Shown piece by piece: positions 1 through 11,528 of a stretch of DNA of 64,000 nt. Below the pieces are notes generated by a model. That model was not told the origin of the DNA and made no database searches. It saw nothing but the letters and a program-made list of their open reading frames with translations. The position numbers and the translations under genes were made by a program. The stretch's first letter is position 1. Each line of letters opens with the position of its first letter. The stretch lies in NCBI GenBank assembly GCA_028023455.1, contig JAQFVV010000287.1, forward strand, positions 1,152,225 through 1,216,224, written 5' to 3'. Origin of the DNA: Epiperipatus broadwayi (taxonomy: Eukaryota > Onychophora > Udeonychophora > Euonychophora > Peripatidae).

Positions 1-470
1 ATGGTAAAAATAACTTGATATCAAAAAGAATTTGAAAATGTTTTATTAAATAAATGTATTTTGCCAGATCTTATTTATGGATGTGAAACTTGGGTACTTA
101 ATAAAAAGGCAAAACAGACCTCAAACCACTAAATGAAATAGAGAAAGATGTGTGTTACGAATAAGAAGAGGAGATCAAAAACAAAATTCATAGCGAAAGA
201 ACAAACATGTATCCCTGACAACAATTAAGTCTAAAATGGAGAGGAGGTTGACATGTTGCTAAAAGATATAAGACACAGACAGCTGACTCCAAGATATTGC
301 AAAAGTTAGAAAAATGCCACATATGAGATGAACAGATGAAATAAGAAGTTTTGTGGTATAATGTAGAGCAGAGAAGATATGAATCAGAGAAACTAGATTG
401 AACTGGGAGAAATATTCATCATATAGTGGTTCAATAATGATTCAAATTGATGACTGATGAAACTAAAAAA
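1..470 (+). mobile_element. 3' end of an RTE-type LINE (degenerate)
   Basis: The window opens inside a decayed non-LTR retrotransposon. Read in shifting frames, bases 20-115 give a C-terminal reverse-transcriptase segment like 'CILPDLIYGCETWVLNK', matching the 'VLPVLTYGSETWTL' block typical of the RTE clade and of the copies at 36.8 kb and 51.6 kb in this window. The downstream text (bases 230-430) parallels the 3' parts of those copies (threonine/arginine-rich 'RWTDEI' region, then a short tail). Many stops and frameshifts show it is dead. The left end is cut by the window. Confidence 0.7.
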
Positions 471-1196
471 CAAAATATGACACTAATATTAGACTTAAAT
501 CACAAGTATAGTGTTTAGTGAATTGTAAATTCTCTTTCATTTATAAGTATAGTAATTTCTCTTTCATTTTATATTCAAATGTATAAATTGCACAAATTAT
601 TTATAATAATACATATATTTTTTCATGTCAGTGCATTTAAAATTAAGTAAATAATATTAACTTAAATTTTAACTCTTGCAAAGATAATAGAATCTGGAAG
701 AAGTTGATGAATTGCAATGAGTTACAATAATGGCAGTCTAAATGCATATCCACATACATTTCTTTAGCAATGTTTCTCATTAAAATAAAAATATATATTG
801 AAGTTTTTTAATATATAGTAAAAATTTATCTTGTTGGAATAATTTTACAGACTTAAAAAAAAAAAAATCTCTTTTTAGTCAATATATTTTAGTAACAACC
901 TTAGGTCACTGTATATGAATGAGTTTTTTTTAAAAAAGTGCATTGTTTAAGTAATATTTAGTTCAAGATATTGCCAAAAAAAAAAAAAAAAGAATTAAAT
1001 TCTTAAAAATAACTACAATAGTTAAATAATTAATTCTATTTATAAAAATCTGAGATGTGAAAGATAGATAAGCAGTCTTTTAGACTTGCAAAACTAAAAA
1101 ATTAAAAACCTTTCTCTTTTTATTTAATGTTAAAATAAAAGATTTTATTTTTTGTTTTATCACATAAACTTGAATAAAAAAAAAACTTATGTATGT

Positions 1197-1566
1197 TCAA
1201 TGTATAGAGGATTTGAACTCAGATTTTCAAGCACCCTTCAACTATCCACACTATCTCATATAACTGATACACATGACCACACACATGTAGAAAAGATTAA
1301 TAATCACCAATAATGTATTTCATGCTAAACCAGCACTCATCAGTTGGTCCAGGCTATCATCTCTCACATATATAATCAATGCTCAGTTTATATTATGATA
1401 GCAAATCTTCATACTTTAATGGACAGGCTTCAATCCACTGCAACCTCCAACTTTTCAGCCATCCATATCATTTGAAAATCTGATGATGAAAACTCAAATC
1501 CCATGCTGATGCTAATATTATTGCCATGCCCATGTTGACCTGAAGTCACTCTGACCCCTCATGTAT
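1197..1566 (-). repeat. Family A repeat, inverted copy
   Basis: This stretch is the reverse complement of the family A unit that follows. The inverted arm (1197-1541) and the first direct copy (1567-1912) face each other across about 25 bp, giving an imperfect palindrome with arms near 345 bp. It contains a damaged hammerhead motif at 1306-1348. Confidence 0.9.
1306..1348 (-). ncRNA. Degenerate hammerhead ribozyme (family A, inverted copy)
   Basis: On the minus strand the arms ACCAA and UUGGU, the box CUGAUGA, stem II (GUGCU-GGUUU-AGCAU) and GAAA are all present. The stem III part reads UACAUUA instead of the UACGUAUA of the three direct copies: one base is missing and the palindrome is lost. 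Helix III should not form properly, so this copy is predicted to be inactive. Confidence 0.6.
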
Positions 1567-1762
1567 AGGTCAACATGGGCATGGCAATAATATTAACATC
1601 AGCATGGGATTTGAGTTTTCATCATCAGATTTTCAATGATATGGATGGCTGAAAAGTTGGAGGTTGCAGTGGATTGAAGCCTGTCCATTAAAGTATGAAG
1701 ATTTGCTATTTTAATATAAACTGAGCATTGATTATATATATGTGTGAAAGATGATAGTCTGG

Positions 1763-1806
1763 ACCAACTGATGAGTGCTGGTTTAGCATGAAATACGTAT
1801 ATTGGT
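1763..1806 (+). ncRNA. Type I hammerhead ribozyme, family A copy 1
   Basis: Stem I arms are ACCAA (1763-1767) and UUGGU (1802-1806). The core CUGAUGA starts at 1768, stem II is GUGCU/AGCAU with loop GGUUU, then GAAA (1790-1793). Stem III is the palindrome AUACGUAU; the cleavage triplet is AUA, so cutting is predicted after 1801. All invariant core residues (C3, U4, G5, A6, G8, A9, G12, A13, A14, A15.1, U16.1) are present. Outside the core, GAUGAUA (upstream) can pair with UAUUAAUC (downstream) beyond an internal loop, extending stem I as expected for natural type I hammerheads. Weak points are the G.U pair at 10.1/11.1 and the non-GUC triplet. Confidence 0.8.
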
Positions 1807-2239
1807 GATTATTAATCTTTTCTACATGTGTGTGGTTATGTGTATCAGTTATATGAGATAGTGTGGATAGTTGAAGGGTGCTTAAAAATCTGAGTTCAAA
1901 TCCTCTATACTTACAATTAAGCTCCCAGGTTTGTGAAGAGTGCCTGGTTTTCAAATATTTACACATCAAGCTTGTATCCTGTCCATCCCTCTTATATGTA
2001 TTTAATGGATACTGGCCTATACATGAGGTGTCAGAATGACTTCAGGTCAACATGGGCATGGCAATAATATTAGCATCAGCATGGGATTTGAGTTTTCATC
2101 ATCAGATTTTCAATGATATGGATGGCTGAAAAGTTGGAGGTTGCAGTGGATTGAAGCCAATCCATTAAAGTATAAAGATTTGCTATCTTAATATAAACTG
2201 AGCATTGATTATATATATGTGTGAGAGATGATAGTCTGG

Positions 2240-2283
2240 ACCAACTGATGAGTGCTGGTTTAGCATGAAATACGTATATTGGT
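2240..2283 (+). ncRNA. Type I hammerhead ribozyme, family A copy 2
   Basis: Identical in core to copy 1: ACCAA (2240-2244), CUGAUGA (2245-2251), stem II GUGCU/AGCAU, GAAA, AUACGUAU, cleavage triplet AUA ending at 2278, and UUGGU (2279-2283). Cleavage at this site and at the next copy would release a 477-nt RNA. Confidence 0.8.
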
Positions 2284-2716
2284 GATTATTAATCTTTTCT
2301 ACATGTGTGTGGTCATGTGTATCAGTTATATGAGATAGTGTGGATAGTTGAAGGGTACTCGAAAATCTGAGTTCAAATCCTATATACTTACAATTAAGCT
2401 CCCAGGTTTGTGAAGAGTGCCTGGTTTTCAAATATTTACACATCAAGCTTGTATCCTGTCCATCCCTCTTATATGTATTTAATGGATACTGTCCTATACA
2501 TGAGGTGTCAGAGTGACTTCAGGTCAACATGGGCATGGCAATAATATTAGCATCAGCATGGGATTTGAGTTTTCATCATCAGATTTTCAATAATATGGAT
2601 GGCTGAAAAGTTGGAGGTTGCAGTGGATTGAAGCCTGTCCATTAAAGTATGAAGATTTGCTATCTTAATATAAACTGAGCATTGATTATATATATGTGTG
2701 AGAGATGATAGTCTGG

Positions 2717-2760
2717 ACCAACTGATGAGTGCTGGTTTAGCATGAAATACGTATATTGGT
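2717..2760 (+). ncRNA. Type I hammerhead ribozyme, family A copy 3
   Basis: Identical in core to copies 1 and 2: ACCAA (2717-2721), CUGAUGA from 2722, GAAA, AUACGUAU, AUA ending at 2755, then UUGGU. The three cores are unchanged while flanking sequence in the units differs at scattered positions. Confidence 0.8.
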
Positions 2761-3295
2761 GATTATTAATCTTTTCTACATGTGTGTGGTTATGTGTATC
2801 AGTTATATGAGATAGTGTGGATAGTTGAAGGGTACTCGAAAATCTGAGTTCAAATCCTATATACTTACAATTAAGCTTCCAGGTTTGTGAAGAGTGCCTG
2901 GTTTTTCAAATATTTATATGTACAATGGTATACATAAGCAGATGTAGCCCTATTTTGCAAGTAATATGAAAAAAAGAATAACCAATATAATTTTAGATAT
3001 ACAAAAAATGTCTATGCATAATCATTAACCTTACCATTTATAGATACAATACTACAGATTCAAAACAATATTATTCATAAACTTCTAAAACACAAACAAA
3101 ATTTCAAATGAACTTTAACTTTTTACAATAAATAAATTAGTTTAAAGATACATTTACAAGTAAAAATTAAAAAAAATTTTTAGTGAATGCCTATAAATTA
3201 AGAAGCCTTTTAAAAAAAAAAAATGTTAGCAGAACTTGGGTTTACAATGAGGTAACAAAATCATATGCAGTGAAGCTTCAAACTATGCTATAACT

Positions 3296-4270
3296 AACTA
3301 CGTGTTTCCCCCAAAATAAGATCTAACCAGAAAATAAGCCTTAGCATGATTTTTCAGGGTGCTTATATTATAAAACCCTACTCCAAATATATACCCTAGT
3401 TAAGATAGCCAGTCAGTTGAAACACACGATGGACATATTGAATTATAAAATAATAAATGTATAAATAAATTTTTTATATTGTCATTAATGCTTTAAATAA
3501 ATGGTAATATAAATATTATGATTCTTTTGTATTTTCTCATCAATCATTTTTGACAAATGTAATTCTACTTGTACAGAGAAACAATTTATATATCACAAGT
3601 CAATATATGGGACAATTTATAATTTCATTTATATATTTTTAGGTACTTATTTATATTTAATACTTAGATTTCGAATAATGCTTGATTTAGTTTTAGAGTT
3701 TCATCATGGTAGCTTTTAAATATTCAAGATAAAAGAAAAATTAGTTTGATTTCTTAAATATTTTTTTTCCTCCTAAAAGATTACAAATAACAAAAGTGAT
3801 TTTAATAATCAATGTTTAGATTAAGTTAAATCAGCAATCTTTCTCCTAAAGAAAAGTTTTAAAAAAGAATACAAAAACATTTGCTGAATTTTTGTGCTTG
3901 CAGTTTTTTTTTTGTTGCTTTTGTATACACAAAACCACTCTAACTGTAATCATCATTTTTGTTATCATTCCTGTCATGGCAAGTCTTCAATTAACACTTG
4001 ATTTAAAGGTAAATTTAAACAGAATAATATTCTGATTGCCAGATAAGATGAGTTCAAAAAGAAAGAGCTATTCAGCTAGTATAAGAAAGGAATTGGGGGA
4101 GCAGGTTCCTGAAGTAAGACTCTTACAGCTTACTGCAAAGAGAAATACTTGAATAAATGTACATTTTTGCATAGGAAAAAATGACATCATCTGAAAATAA
4201 ATCCCTGAGATAAATTTTAGAGCAAAAAATAATATAAGACTTTGTTTTATTTTCGGGGAAACGTGGTACA
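3296..4270. mobile_element. Possible non-autonomous DNA transposon with TIRs and TA duplication
   Basis: Left end at about 3299 reads TA-CGTGTTTCCCCCAAAATAAG; the right end at about 4236-4269, reverse complemented, reads TACCACGTTTCCCCGAAAATAA. These imperfect inverted ends lie next to TA on both sides, as for Tc1/mariner-like elements. The ends plus inner 'aaaataagcc' sequence resemble small dispersed mariner-type elements of many animals. No transposase is visible between them. It could also be two separate short elements facing each other. Confidence 0.45.
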
Positions 4271-4274
4271 TAAC

Positions 4275-6070
4275 AATTATATGCTAACCAAAAAAAAAAA
4301 AAAAAATGTAAACAAAAAAGTAAATAAACAAACATTAAAATTGGCAAATTTTACAATATTCGGCAGCTATTTTCTTTTCTCTGAGTGCTGAATCACATTA
4401 AAAAAAGTAAAACTTGAAAATAAATTTTACAACATGTCACTAATCACTTTTCTGTTTGAAGTGAGGTATATGATTATATATATTAGTAAAATTTCCTCTG
4501 ATTATATTGAAAGTATATATATTTTATTCTTCCTTTATTATCCTTTCCAAATTTGATATGCATTATTTCACTTCATAAAATATTTTTTAAGAGTAACATT
4601 AACAATTTTGCAAAATTTTAAAACATATTTAAAGTTAATACCGATTTCAAAACAGTAAAATAATTAGAGATCATAATTTCTCGATAAAAAGACTAGTTTA
4701 TTATTTTTCTCTAAGAAAAAGTTATTTTTTTTTTTAAAAAATCATCCAGAGTATATTTAATAAGACAAAGATCAGATATTTTGCTATTTATTTTATTTTA
4801 AAAATCAAAATACTATAGTTAATTTATTTTTATTGCTTCAATGAATATATGAGTGAACACACACTGTAAAATATATATCCCCCCTGATATTATTATTATT
4901 ATTATTATTAATAACTATATTATTATTATTTTTAAAACTTTTTGTTTAAACTACAATCTTAATTTATATATTATGTTTATAGATAAGATATGACATATGT
5001 GTGTTGCAGTTCAATAAACAATATGTACTCTATTCTAATCAATATTTATCAATAAAATATAAGCACGGCACTGTATTAAAATAAACAACCCTGGAATTAA
5101 AGTTTTGGAAATAATATTTTACTTGTATTATTTTGTACAGTTACTACAATTAAAATTTTCAAAGGTATGAATGGCATTTCAAATAAATTTACTGCTGATA
5201 AAATTTTTATTATAGTTTTACAATATTAATCTAATAAACTAAATGTTTATTTACTAAAAAAAAAACTATTAAGCATATAGTTTTTTTTTTTTGAGTATTA
5301 TTAGTGTGTGATTTATCTAAGGTTGAATGATCTACTCACTAACACTATACCACATAGGCCAAAGCAATGAAAAAGTAATCAATAAGAAATAAAAAAGAAT
5401 AATATTTGGCAATAGTGAAACAATAAAATTAACATATTTTATTAGTAGGACTGACTTTTTAATGTTGTTAACATAGTGATGTATTTTTTAGTAAGATAGT
5501 GACAATTTTTTTCCCATTTACGATTGAGATAAAAACCTAATTTGTGAAAAACCACTGAAACATCTAAGTGATTATTGCAATTACTTTATGCTTAAAAATA
5601 TGGGGAAAAAATACAGTCAAAAACATACATTAGATAAAATGTAGATAGACATTCCACATTGCAATATTTTCACACTTATATATAGTGGATGGTGCTAAGA
5701 CATCAAAGTCATATCAGTGCTCAATTATGCCCATTTTGTCAATTGACAAAGCTAACATTTTCCTTTGGGAATTACTAATTGTTATTACTCATGATAAGTA
5801 TTTTAAAATGTTGACAAATAAGTTCTATTGCAAGGCAATTTATGATGAAGACAAAGTCCTAGCATTTTTGCACTAATACAATTTCTTTGCAGACTCATAT
5901 TAATATGAAGCCTTGTTCCAATTTAAATTCTTTTACTATTTTTGGACAAATATATATGCATTTAATATACTTAAACGGCTGTATTTAATACATTTTTTTG
6001 CCATCAATTACTTTCTTGTGGATTACTTTTAGTAAATGTTTCTTGCTGTAAAATATTTTCAATACAGAAT
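4275..6070. other. AT-rich span with ATT microsatellite; no gene seen
   Basis: Nothing coding is recognisable. An (ATT)n tract occupies about 4889-4911, with a second short block near 4918-4931. Poly-A and poly-T runs are frequent. Confidence 0.6.
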
Positions 6071-6083
6071 ATAAAACTAGCCT

Positions 6084-6182
6084 TTAGTGCCAAGCATTGA
6101 TGGGCTAGTGATTAGCATTGCTGCCTTCTAAGCAGCTAGCCCAGATTCGCTTCTCAGTCAACGCATTTGACATATGAAAAAA
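6084..6182 (+). mobile_element. tRNA-derived SINE, copy 1
   Basis: A tRNA-like body of about 90 bp (CCAAGCATTGATGGGCTAG... to ...CATTTGACATATG) ends in an A tract. The A-box region is GGGCTAGTG; the B-box region is AGATTCGCTTC. An 11-bp duplication (AAAACTAGCCT) flanks it at 6073-6083 and 6183-6193, which shows a retrotransposed insertion and not a working tRNA gene. It belongs to the family at 25353, 51052, 53352 and 54831. Confidence 0.78.
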
Positions 6183-6194
6183 AAAACTAGCCTC

Positions 6195-8285
6195 TATTTA
6201 TTTTACATTTGGTTCTTATATTTGCATTTAATTTCTTATGGATTGCTTTTTTTTGTTGCTGTCATTTGTTACATTTACTGTTGACAAATATGTTCTTAAG
6301 CACTAGTTCTTGTATTGCTTTAATTATTAAAATACTTTTAATTAATACATTTCTTGCTATAAATTATTACCAAACAAACTAACATTCAGTAATAAATATA
6401 CACATTTATTTTAATAAAGAATTTCATTGTTTTTATTTAAAACATTTATTACATCAATAAATTTTTATGGAATATTTTTTTCATTGTTCTGCTTTGTTAA
6501 AAGGTTATGATTCAATAATAAATACATTCTTTTGATTTCTTATGGATCAGTTGTTTTATTGCTTTCTCTAATGTGGTGCCATCTGGTAGGTGGATCATCC
6601 AATCTGAGATAGATCATACACAATAATAGCACTGTTTTTGTTTTTTTTAAATATATCTAAAAATTATATTTATACAAAAAAATTTTGTTCTACAAAATAT
6701 TGGTATATTGTCCTTCAAGATTCAAGCTGTTGGAATAAAGACTTTTGGTATATTGATGTATATAGGAATAATAAAAAAGATCTATCTAGTTTACATATTA
6801 TCTTTATTTTACCCACAGTGAAGACATAATATATGCCCTATCAATATACATTATTTCAATTACATTTTATTAAAAAAAAAAAAAAAGTTGCAAATAAAAA
6901 TAAACCTTGTGGTGTATCAGCAGCCATTTGAAGTGGCCTCACTAAATCTAACATTCTCAAATGTTGCAACCTTAGACTTACATGATTTTATACATTAATC
7001 ATATTTTTTTTCATGTTAAGTAAATTGAAAGCTTAAAACATTTTTTTCTTCACCTTTTTTCTTCCAAAAGTTTAATGTAACATTTTTTAAGCATTAAATA
7101 TAAAAAAGCTCTACAAAATTTAAGAGAATTCACAAAGAACTTTTCTTAAGTGACAAAACAAAAATTATCAATTTAGTAACGTAAGAAAAAAATCATATTT
7201 TAAAATGGGCTATGTTAACTTCAAATCCTTCACTCCAAGTAGGGAGTGGATGTATAAATTCTAGTCAATACAGACATAAAATTATCAAAACAAATGGAGA
7301 GGCCACCTTTGTATAAAGAGCCTGCTAATACATTTCCATAGAATTAAAAAAAAGGAGACATTGTTTGGAGCAAGTATTTTTATTTGGGCTGAAATTGGAT
7401 TAATCTATTATATCAACTACTTCAAACACTTTGCTGTTTCTTTTATTAAAAAAATAAATAAAGATATGATACAATAAAAGCTGTAATTATTATTTTTTAA
7501 GTGATTGAGAAAACATGCATGCAAAATAAATATATCTGTAAATGTGCTGCCTCAACTTATTAATAGCTATATTATTTAAAAAATTTTTTTTTTATTCTAT
7601 AATCTTAATATGTATATGCATAACTATGGTGAAAAGTACCACATATCCTACAGGGCAATACAGAAAACAATATATATTGTAAACAAAGCATGAGCTATAC
7701 ATTGTATGTTACAAGGCCTTGGAATAAAATAGTGAACATTGCTACTCCATTGTATATATCAGAATTTGAGTATCAACAAAATAATGTTTTTTACATTGGT
7801 TAATAAAACAGTATCTTAGATGTATTATTTTTGAATTATTTAAATGTTAAAAACAAAATTTTTTCAGATAATTGAAAAAAAAAAAGGCACTTTTAATTTT
7901 CCAAGGATTATATGTAGTTAATAAAACAATTTAGAAGTAACAAGTAATTATTCTATATTGATTAAATTTAATAAAAGTAATGCAATAAAACAAAGTATAA
8001 TTGACAACCCATTATAATTAATTAAATTTATTTTTACAAATTTCGATTATATAATTCAATATCACAGGATAAAATAGCTTAATTGTGCAACTTTTAACTT
8101 TAACAATATCAAAATTATTATAAATGATTAATAAAACACATTAATATATCCATTTAATTACATTTATATTACTATTAAATAAATAATTCATTTTAATTTA
8201 ATGTTTCAAAAGTGCTTTATTGAAATTCAAAAGAGTTACATATTTACAAAAACAAGTTACATAATATTATATAATTCTTTAGTAT
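6195..8285. other. AT-rich non-coding span
   Basis: I see no gene, exon of the phosphatase or repeat I can name here. Short A and T runs dominate. Confidence 0.5.
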
Positions 8286-8380
8286 CTACTTTTTTTTTTT
8301 TTAAAGGCATTTAAGATTATATACATATGATACAGCTTTTGTTGCAATTAGGTTATATCACTTTAGCATTGTCTCAGTTG

Positions 8381-8872
8381 TTAACACATTAAGAACCAGG
8401 TATCATGAAAAATATTATATGGGGCAAGTTTTCTGTCTCTTTCTCTAATAATAATCTTCTGTTTAATCCAAAATGTATTAGAATGCTTTCTAGGATTATT
8501 ATTATATATAAAAATGCATCTAGTACACCATAATGCATACAAGATGAATATACTACCTCTAATCCTAGCAAAAATTTGTATTGTGTAGGTTTTAAAAAGG
8601 TGTGCAATATTAAATAAAAAATTGTTAAAAAGGTTGGGAAGAGCAATACATATATTATAACATCTACAATCACAGAATATATGCTCTTGATTTTCAACAT
8701 CCTTATGACATAGAGGACAAAAAGCATCAATGTTTGTACAATTTCTTCTATATTTATAAAAATAAAGTGTTGGTAATGACCCCAAGTTAAGCTTTATTAG
8801 AAAATCAAAATATTTCGGCTCAAGCTTCCAGAATCTAAATCTTCTAACAAGTTGCAGATTGTTTAGGCCCAA
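8381..8872 (-). pseudogene. LINE C-terminal zinc-binding domain (fragment)
   Basis: A 163-residue open frame forming the last part of the LINE protein. Residues about 27-35 ('KLNLGSLPT') and the C-x2-C...H-x4-C cluster ('CPLCHKDVENQEHIFCDC', residues about 52-69) match the zinc-binding domain found after the reverse transcriptase in many LINEs. The frame is broken from the RT portion upstream, so it is a relic and not an independent gene. Confidence 0.75.
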
Positions 8873-9575
8873 AATGGCCTTGCTTTGACTATTTAGTGTT
8901 GGTTGGTTTATTAATAGATACGTTTGCCAATATTTATACTAATTTGTAGGGGGACAGAAGGTTAGTTTATCTATGCTTAATTGCCCAATATTCATTGGTG
9001 TAATTTTTAATGATGTAGTAACATGATTAAATAGATTTGAAAGGGAGGTAAATAGATTGTTTTCTGTATTTTAAATATATTTAATGAGTGTAATCCTAGC
9101 CCAATGGATTTTGTAGTTTTTTAATAGAGATGGATGCAATGTGTCTACCCCACACAGAAGTTTTTTGAGCATGGAGTAAAATGCGAAGTAAAGGCTTTAG
9201 TGTAAATGATTATAGGGCTATAATAAGTAATTGTTGTCATAATGAGCATAATAAATAATGTGACTTTAGAATAAACTGAAAGGTATGACTTCAAAAGGAA
9301 GCTAATAATTTTTTTTATTTTTTTTAAAAAAAAAGAGAATTCTGTATTTGTTCTCATTCCAGTACTACTAAGATGGAAGGGGCCTGCTGTATATATCTGC
9401 CAACTAAATGTTTTGTCTAAATTGAATTCTAGTTTGTATTCTTGTGAATAATAGTCTATAATTTGGGAACATGTTTTTGTGATAATAAAAAAATAATGTC
9501 ATCCATATAAGCAATCTGGTACAAGAATAGCAGGTATCCATTCCTCAATCATTTTAAGGAGGGATTTTATGTACA

Positions 9576-10031
9576 CTATAAACAGGAAGGCTCTAAGAGG
9601 GGAACCCTGAGGGATAGAGCAATGAGGTTTAAACCCTGGTATTTTCCATTCATCGACACATGGATTTCTCTATTTATCAATAGATTGGTGAGTATATAGT
9701 TTAATGATATGAGGACAGACAACATTGTTAAGAGGTTTATAAGTTGGTCTATTAAAACTGAATCAAGTACTTTTTTAATATCCATCTGAATGGCAATAGG
9801 ACTATATATTTTTTGTTTTCCATCCCTCTTTGCAAATTGCATTTTGGCTATTCTTGGTAAGATAAAGGATTCAAGAATCTTAACGCTGAGTGGACTCATG
9901 GATATAGGAAGTATATTTTTAATTGTAGTGATATCTTCAGATTTCTTAAGAAAAGTCACAAGCATTATTGGATACAATCCAGGTATATGATGGTTTGTTT
10001 GGATAATAAATTGGCTAGATTCCTTAAGCAA
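9576..10031 (-). pseudogene. LINE reverse transcriptase fragment
   Basis: A 151-residue frame covering RT motifs 1 to A. 'PISMSPLSVKILESFILPRI' resembles the 'RPISLLSVLYKILE' block and 'QMDIKKVLDSV' is motif A. The frame then shifts: motif B ('IPQGSPL') and motif C ('YMDD') continue in another frame to about 9480. No intact polymerase is encoded. Confidence 0.75.
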
Positions 10032-10887
10032 GTTGTAAAAATAAAAGCTTAGGTGTTCATAGACAATTTTTGGAAATTCCTGACTTTAGCAACTTTTTTG
10101 GTAAAATCATTTATTGTAAAGATATCATCATCCTCTGTGTTCCCAAGAAACAAAATGGTAGGACAGAACATTTTATTATTTTATAAACTATTTTTAAAAA
10201 ATTCATATAATGGAGTCAACATGCTGTCTCCAGCAATTATTTCATTATTGATTCTGATTGCTGTAGGTATTTTGGGGAGGGGGCCCAGCAGATAAAATGT
10301 CTAGAGAATGAATGTGTGTGGATCCAGAGTAAGCCTTTTTAAAAAAAATTAGTTTGTAATCTTATAGACTTTGACAAGTACTGTTGTATAAAGTTTTTAG
10401 GGCAGCTACTTTACTGCAATTGTTTCCAGTGGCCTGGTAACAAATATTTTTTTTATGAATGTCATCTGCAAGTGCTAATAATTAATAGGAGGCATGGATA
10501 TTCGGGTTAAATGATTGATATTAAAGGAAAGAACATTTACAAAAGCTAACCAGGTTTGCACAGGGTCTAACTTCATTTTATTCATTTTAAAAAGTTCTAT
10601 ATAGATTTATAAAAATAAGAATTCATTAGTCCTGCTAGGGAGTAATATTCTTATTGTCTTTCCAGCTGACAGTACTTTTCTATATGTAAGATCTAGATTT
10701 AGAACTACAAACAATGCTAAATGGTCAGATAAGTTGAATTTTTTAGCGATGGCGTGATTAGATGATGCAGCATCGGTGAATAAAATACTAGATCTATTAG
10801 TGAAGAGTGTCTACTGTTGTAGAATGATACAGAATCATTTGGTAGAAAATCTTCTCCACTCATAAGGGAGAAAATAAACTTATATAG

Positions 10888-11172
10888 CTACTTAATTACA
10901 AATTTATTGTAGGGCATGTTAAAATCACCCAGTAGCAGATATGGATGGAGAGAGATAGCTAGATATGAATTAATTGTGAATATTAATCTATTTATTATTG
11001 TTGGCTCTGGAGGTATATATGCAAATATAATATTTAAAATAAAAGCTTTATGATGGAATGAGATAATTAATATGTGAGTATCAAGATATAGAATATTAAA
11101 TGATCTGAATGGACAAGCCTTAGATATTATAAAACTCATGCCTGCAGATGGTGTGAACAATTCAAATACCAT
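10888..11172 (-). pseudogene. LINE apurinic-type endonuclease fragment
   Basis: A 94-residue frame from the middle of an exonuclease-endonuclease-phosphatase domain. 'NIIFAYIPPEP' and 'LLLGDFNMP' are recognisable; the D and N of GDFN are active-site residues in this family. The N-terminal N and E motifs are absent, so the copy is 5'-truncated or has decayed. Confidence 0.75.
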
Positions 11173-11528
11173 AAGGATTTACTTGCATTAAAACCAATTT
11201 ATTATTTCATTAAAATATATAGATATATATGTTAAAAATTGATGAAATGACATTCATTACACATGGTTTTTAATTTTTAACAATAGAATATAAGTATTAT
11301 ATATTTACTAAATCAGTTATGAAATTTAATAAAATAAACAATCAAAAAAATATATATTAATTTTTCCATTTAGAAAATATTCATAGAAGCTATTCTTAAA
11401 ATTAGAGTTGAATAAGTATTTTCAAAAATAATTATGAGAAATAGAAATCTTTTAATATATATAAAAATTTTGTCAAAGTTATCTGAGGCAACAATACATT
11501 AAATGGCAAACAGTAGAAATTTTCTTAC

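Larger units (their letters stand above)
1567..2925 (+). repeat. Family A tandem array, three head-to-tail 477-bp units
   Basis: Three direct copies start near 1567, 2044 and 2521; equivalent points are spaced by exactly 477 bp (for example 1801, 2278 and 2755). Divergence is a few percent. The third copy stops near 2912-2925, inside the unit. Each unit carries one hammerhead motif and, about 90 bp downstream, the sequence GTTCAAATC (1894, 2371, 2848), which fits the RNA polymerase III B-box consensus GTTCRANNC. No reading frame in the unit looks coding. The organisation (about 0.5-kb unit, tandem, one type I hammerhead per unit) is that of hammerhead satellite DNA or retrozyme-like elements. 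Confidence 0.92.
8290..11180 (-). mobile_element. Degraded LINE with endonuclease, RT and CCHC-like tail
   Basis: A minus-strand non-LTR retrotransposon in broken frames. Order from 5' to 3': endonuclease segment (11172-10888) with the 'LLLGDFNMP' motif; reverse transcriptase (about 10050-9480) with 'QMDIKKVLDSV' (motif A, catalytic D kept), 'IPQGSPL' (motif B, about 9590) and 'AYMDD' (motif C, about 9500); then a C-terminal zinc-binding region (8872-8381) with 'CPLCHKDVENQEHIFCDC'. A T run at 8290-8303 on the plus strand is the likely poly-A tail. Frameshifts and stops between blocks mean it is dead. It lies in the third intron of the phosphatase gene, in the same orientation. The family is L1/Tx1-like or a related endonuclease clade; I cannot fix it further. 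Confidence 0.82.

Noticed and set aside
1484-1500. TCTGATGATGAAAAC as a hammerhead core in the inverted family A copy
   Set aside because: There is no room for stem II between the box and GAAA, and no stem I complement follows.
1706-2446. Two nearly identical 87-codon minus-strand open frames (1706-1969 and 2183-2446)
   Set aside because: They are the same stretch of the 477-bp repeat read twice. The similarity comes from the repeat; there is no protein family resemblance, and the structured ribozyme lies on the opposite strand in the same bases.
1-11500. Remaining exons (4 onward) of the phosphatase
   Set aside because: I looked for the expected 'VYVLKRPHVDEF' and 'FECVLFTAS' blocks on the minus strand and did not see them; they probably lie left of the window.
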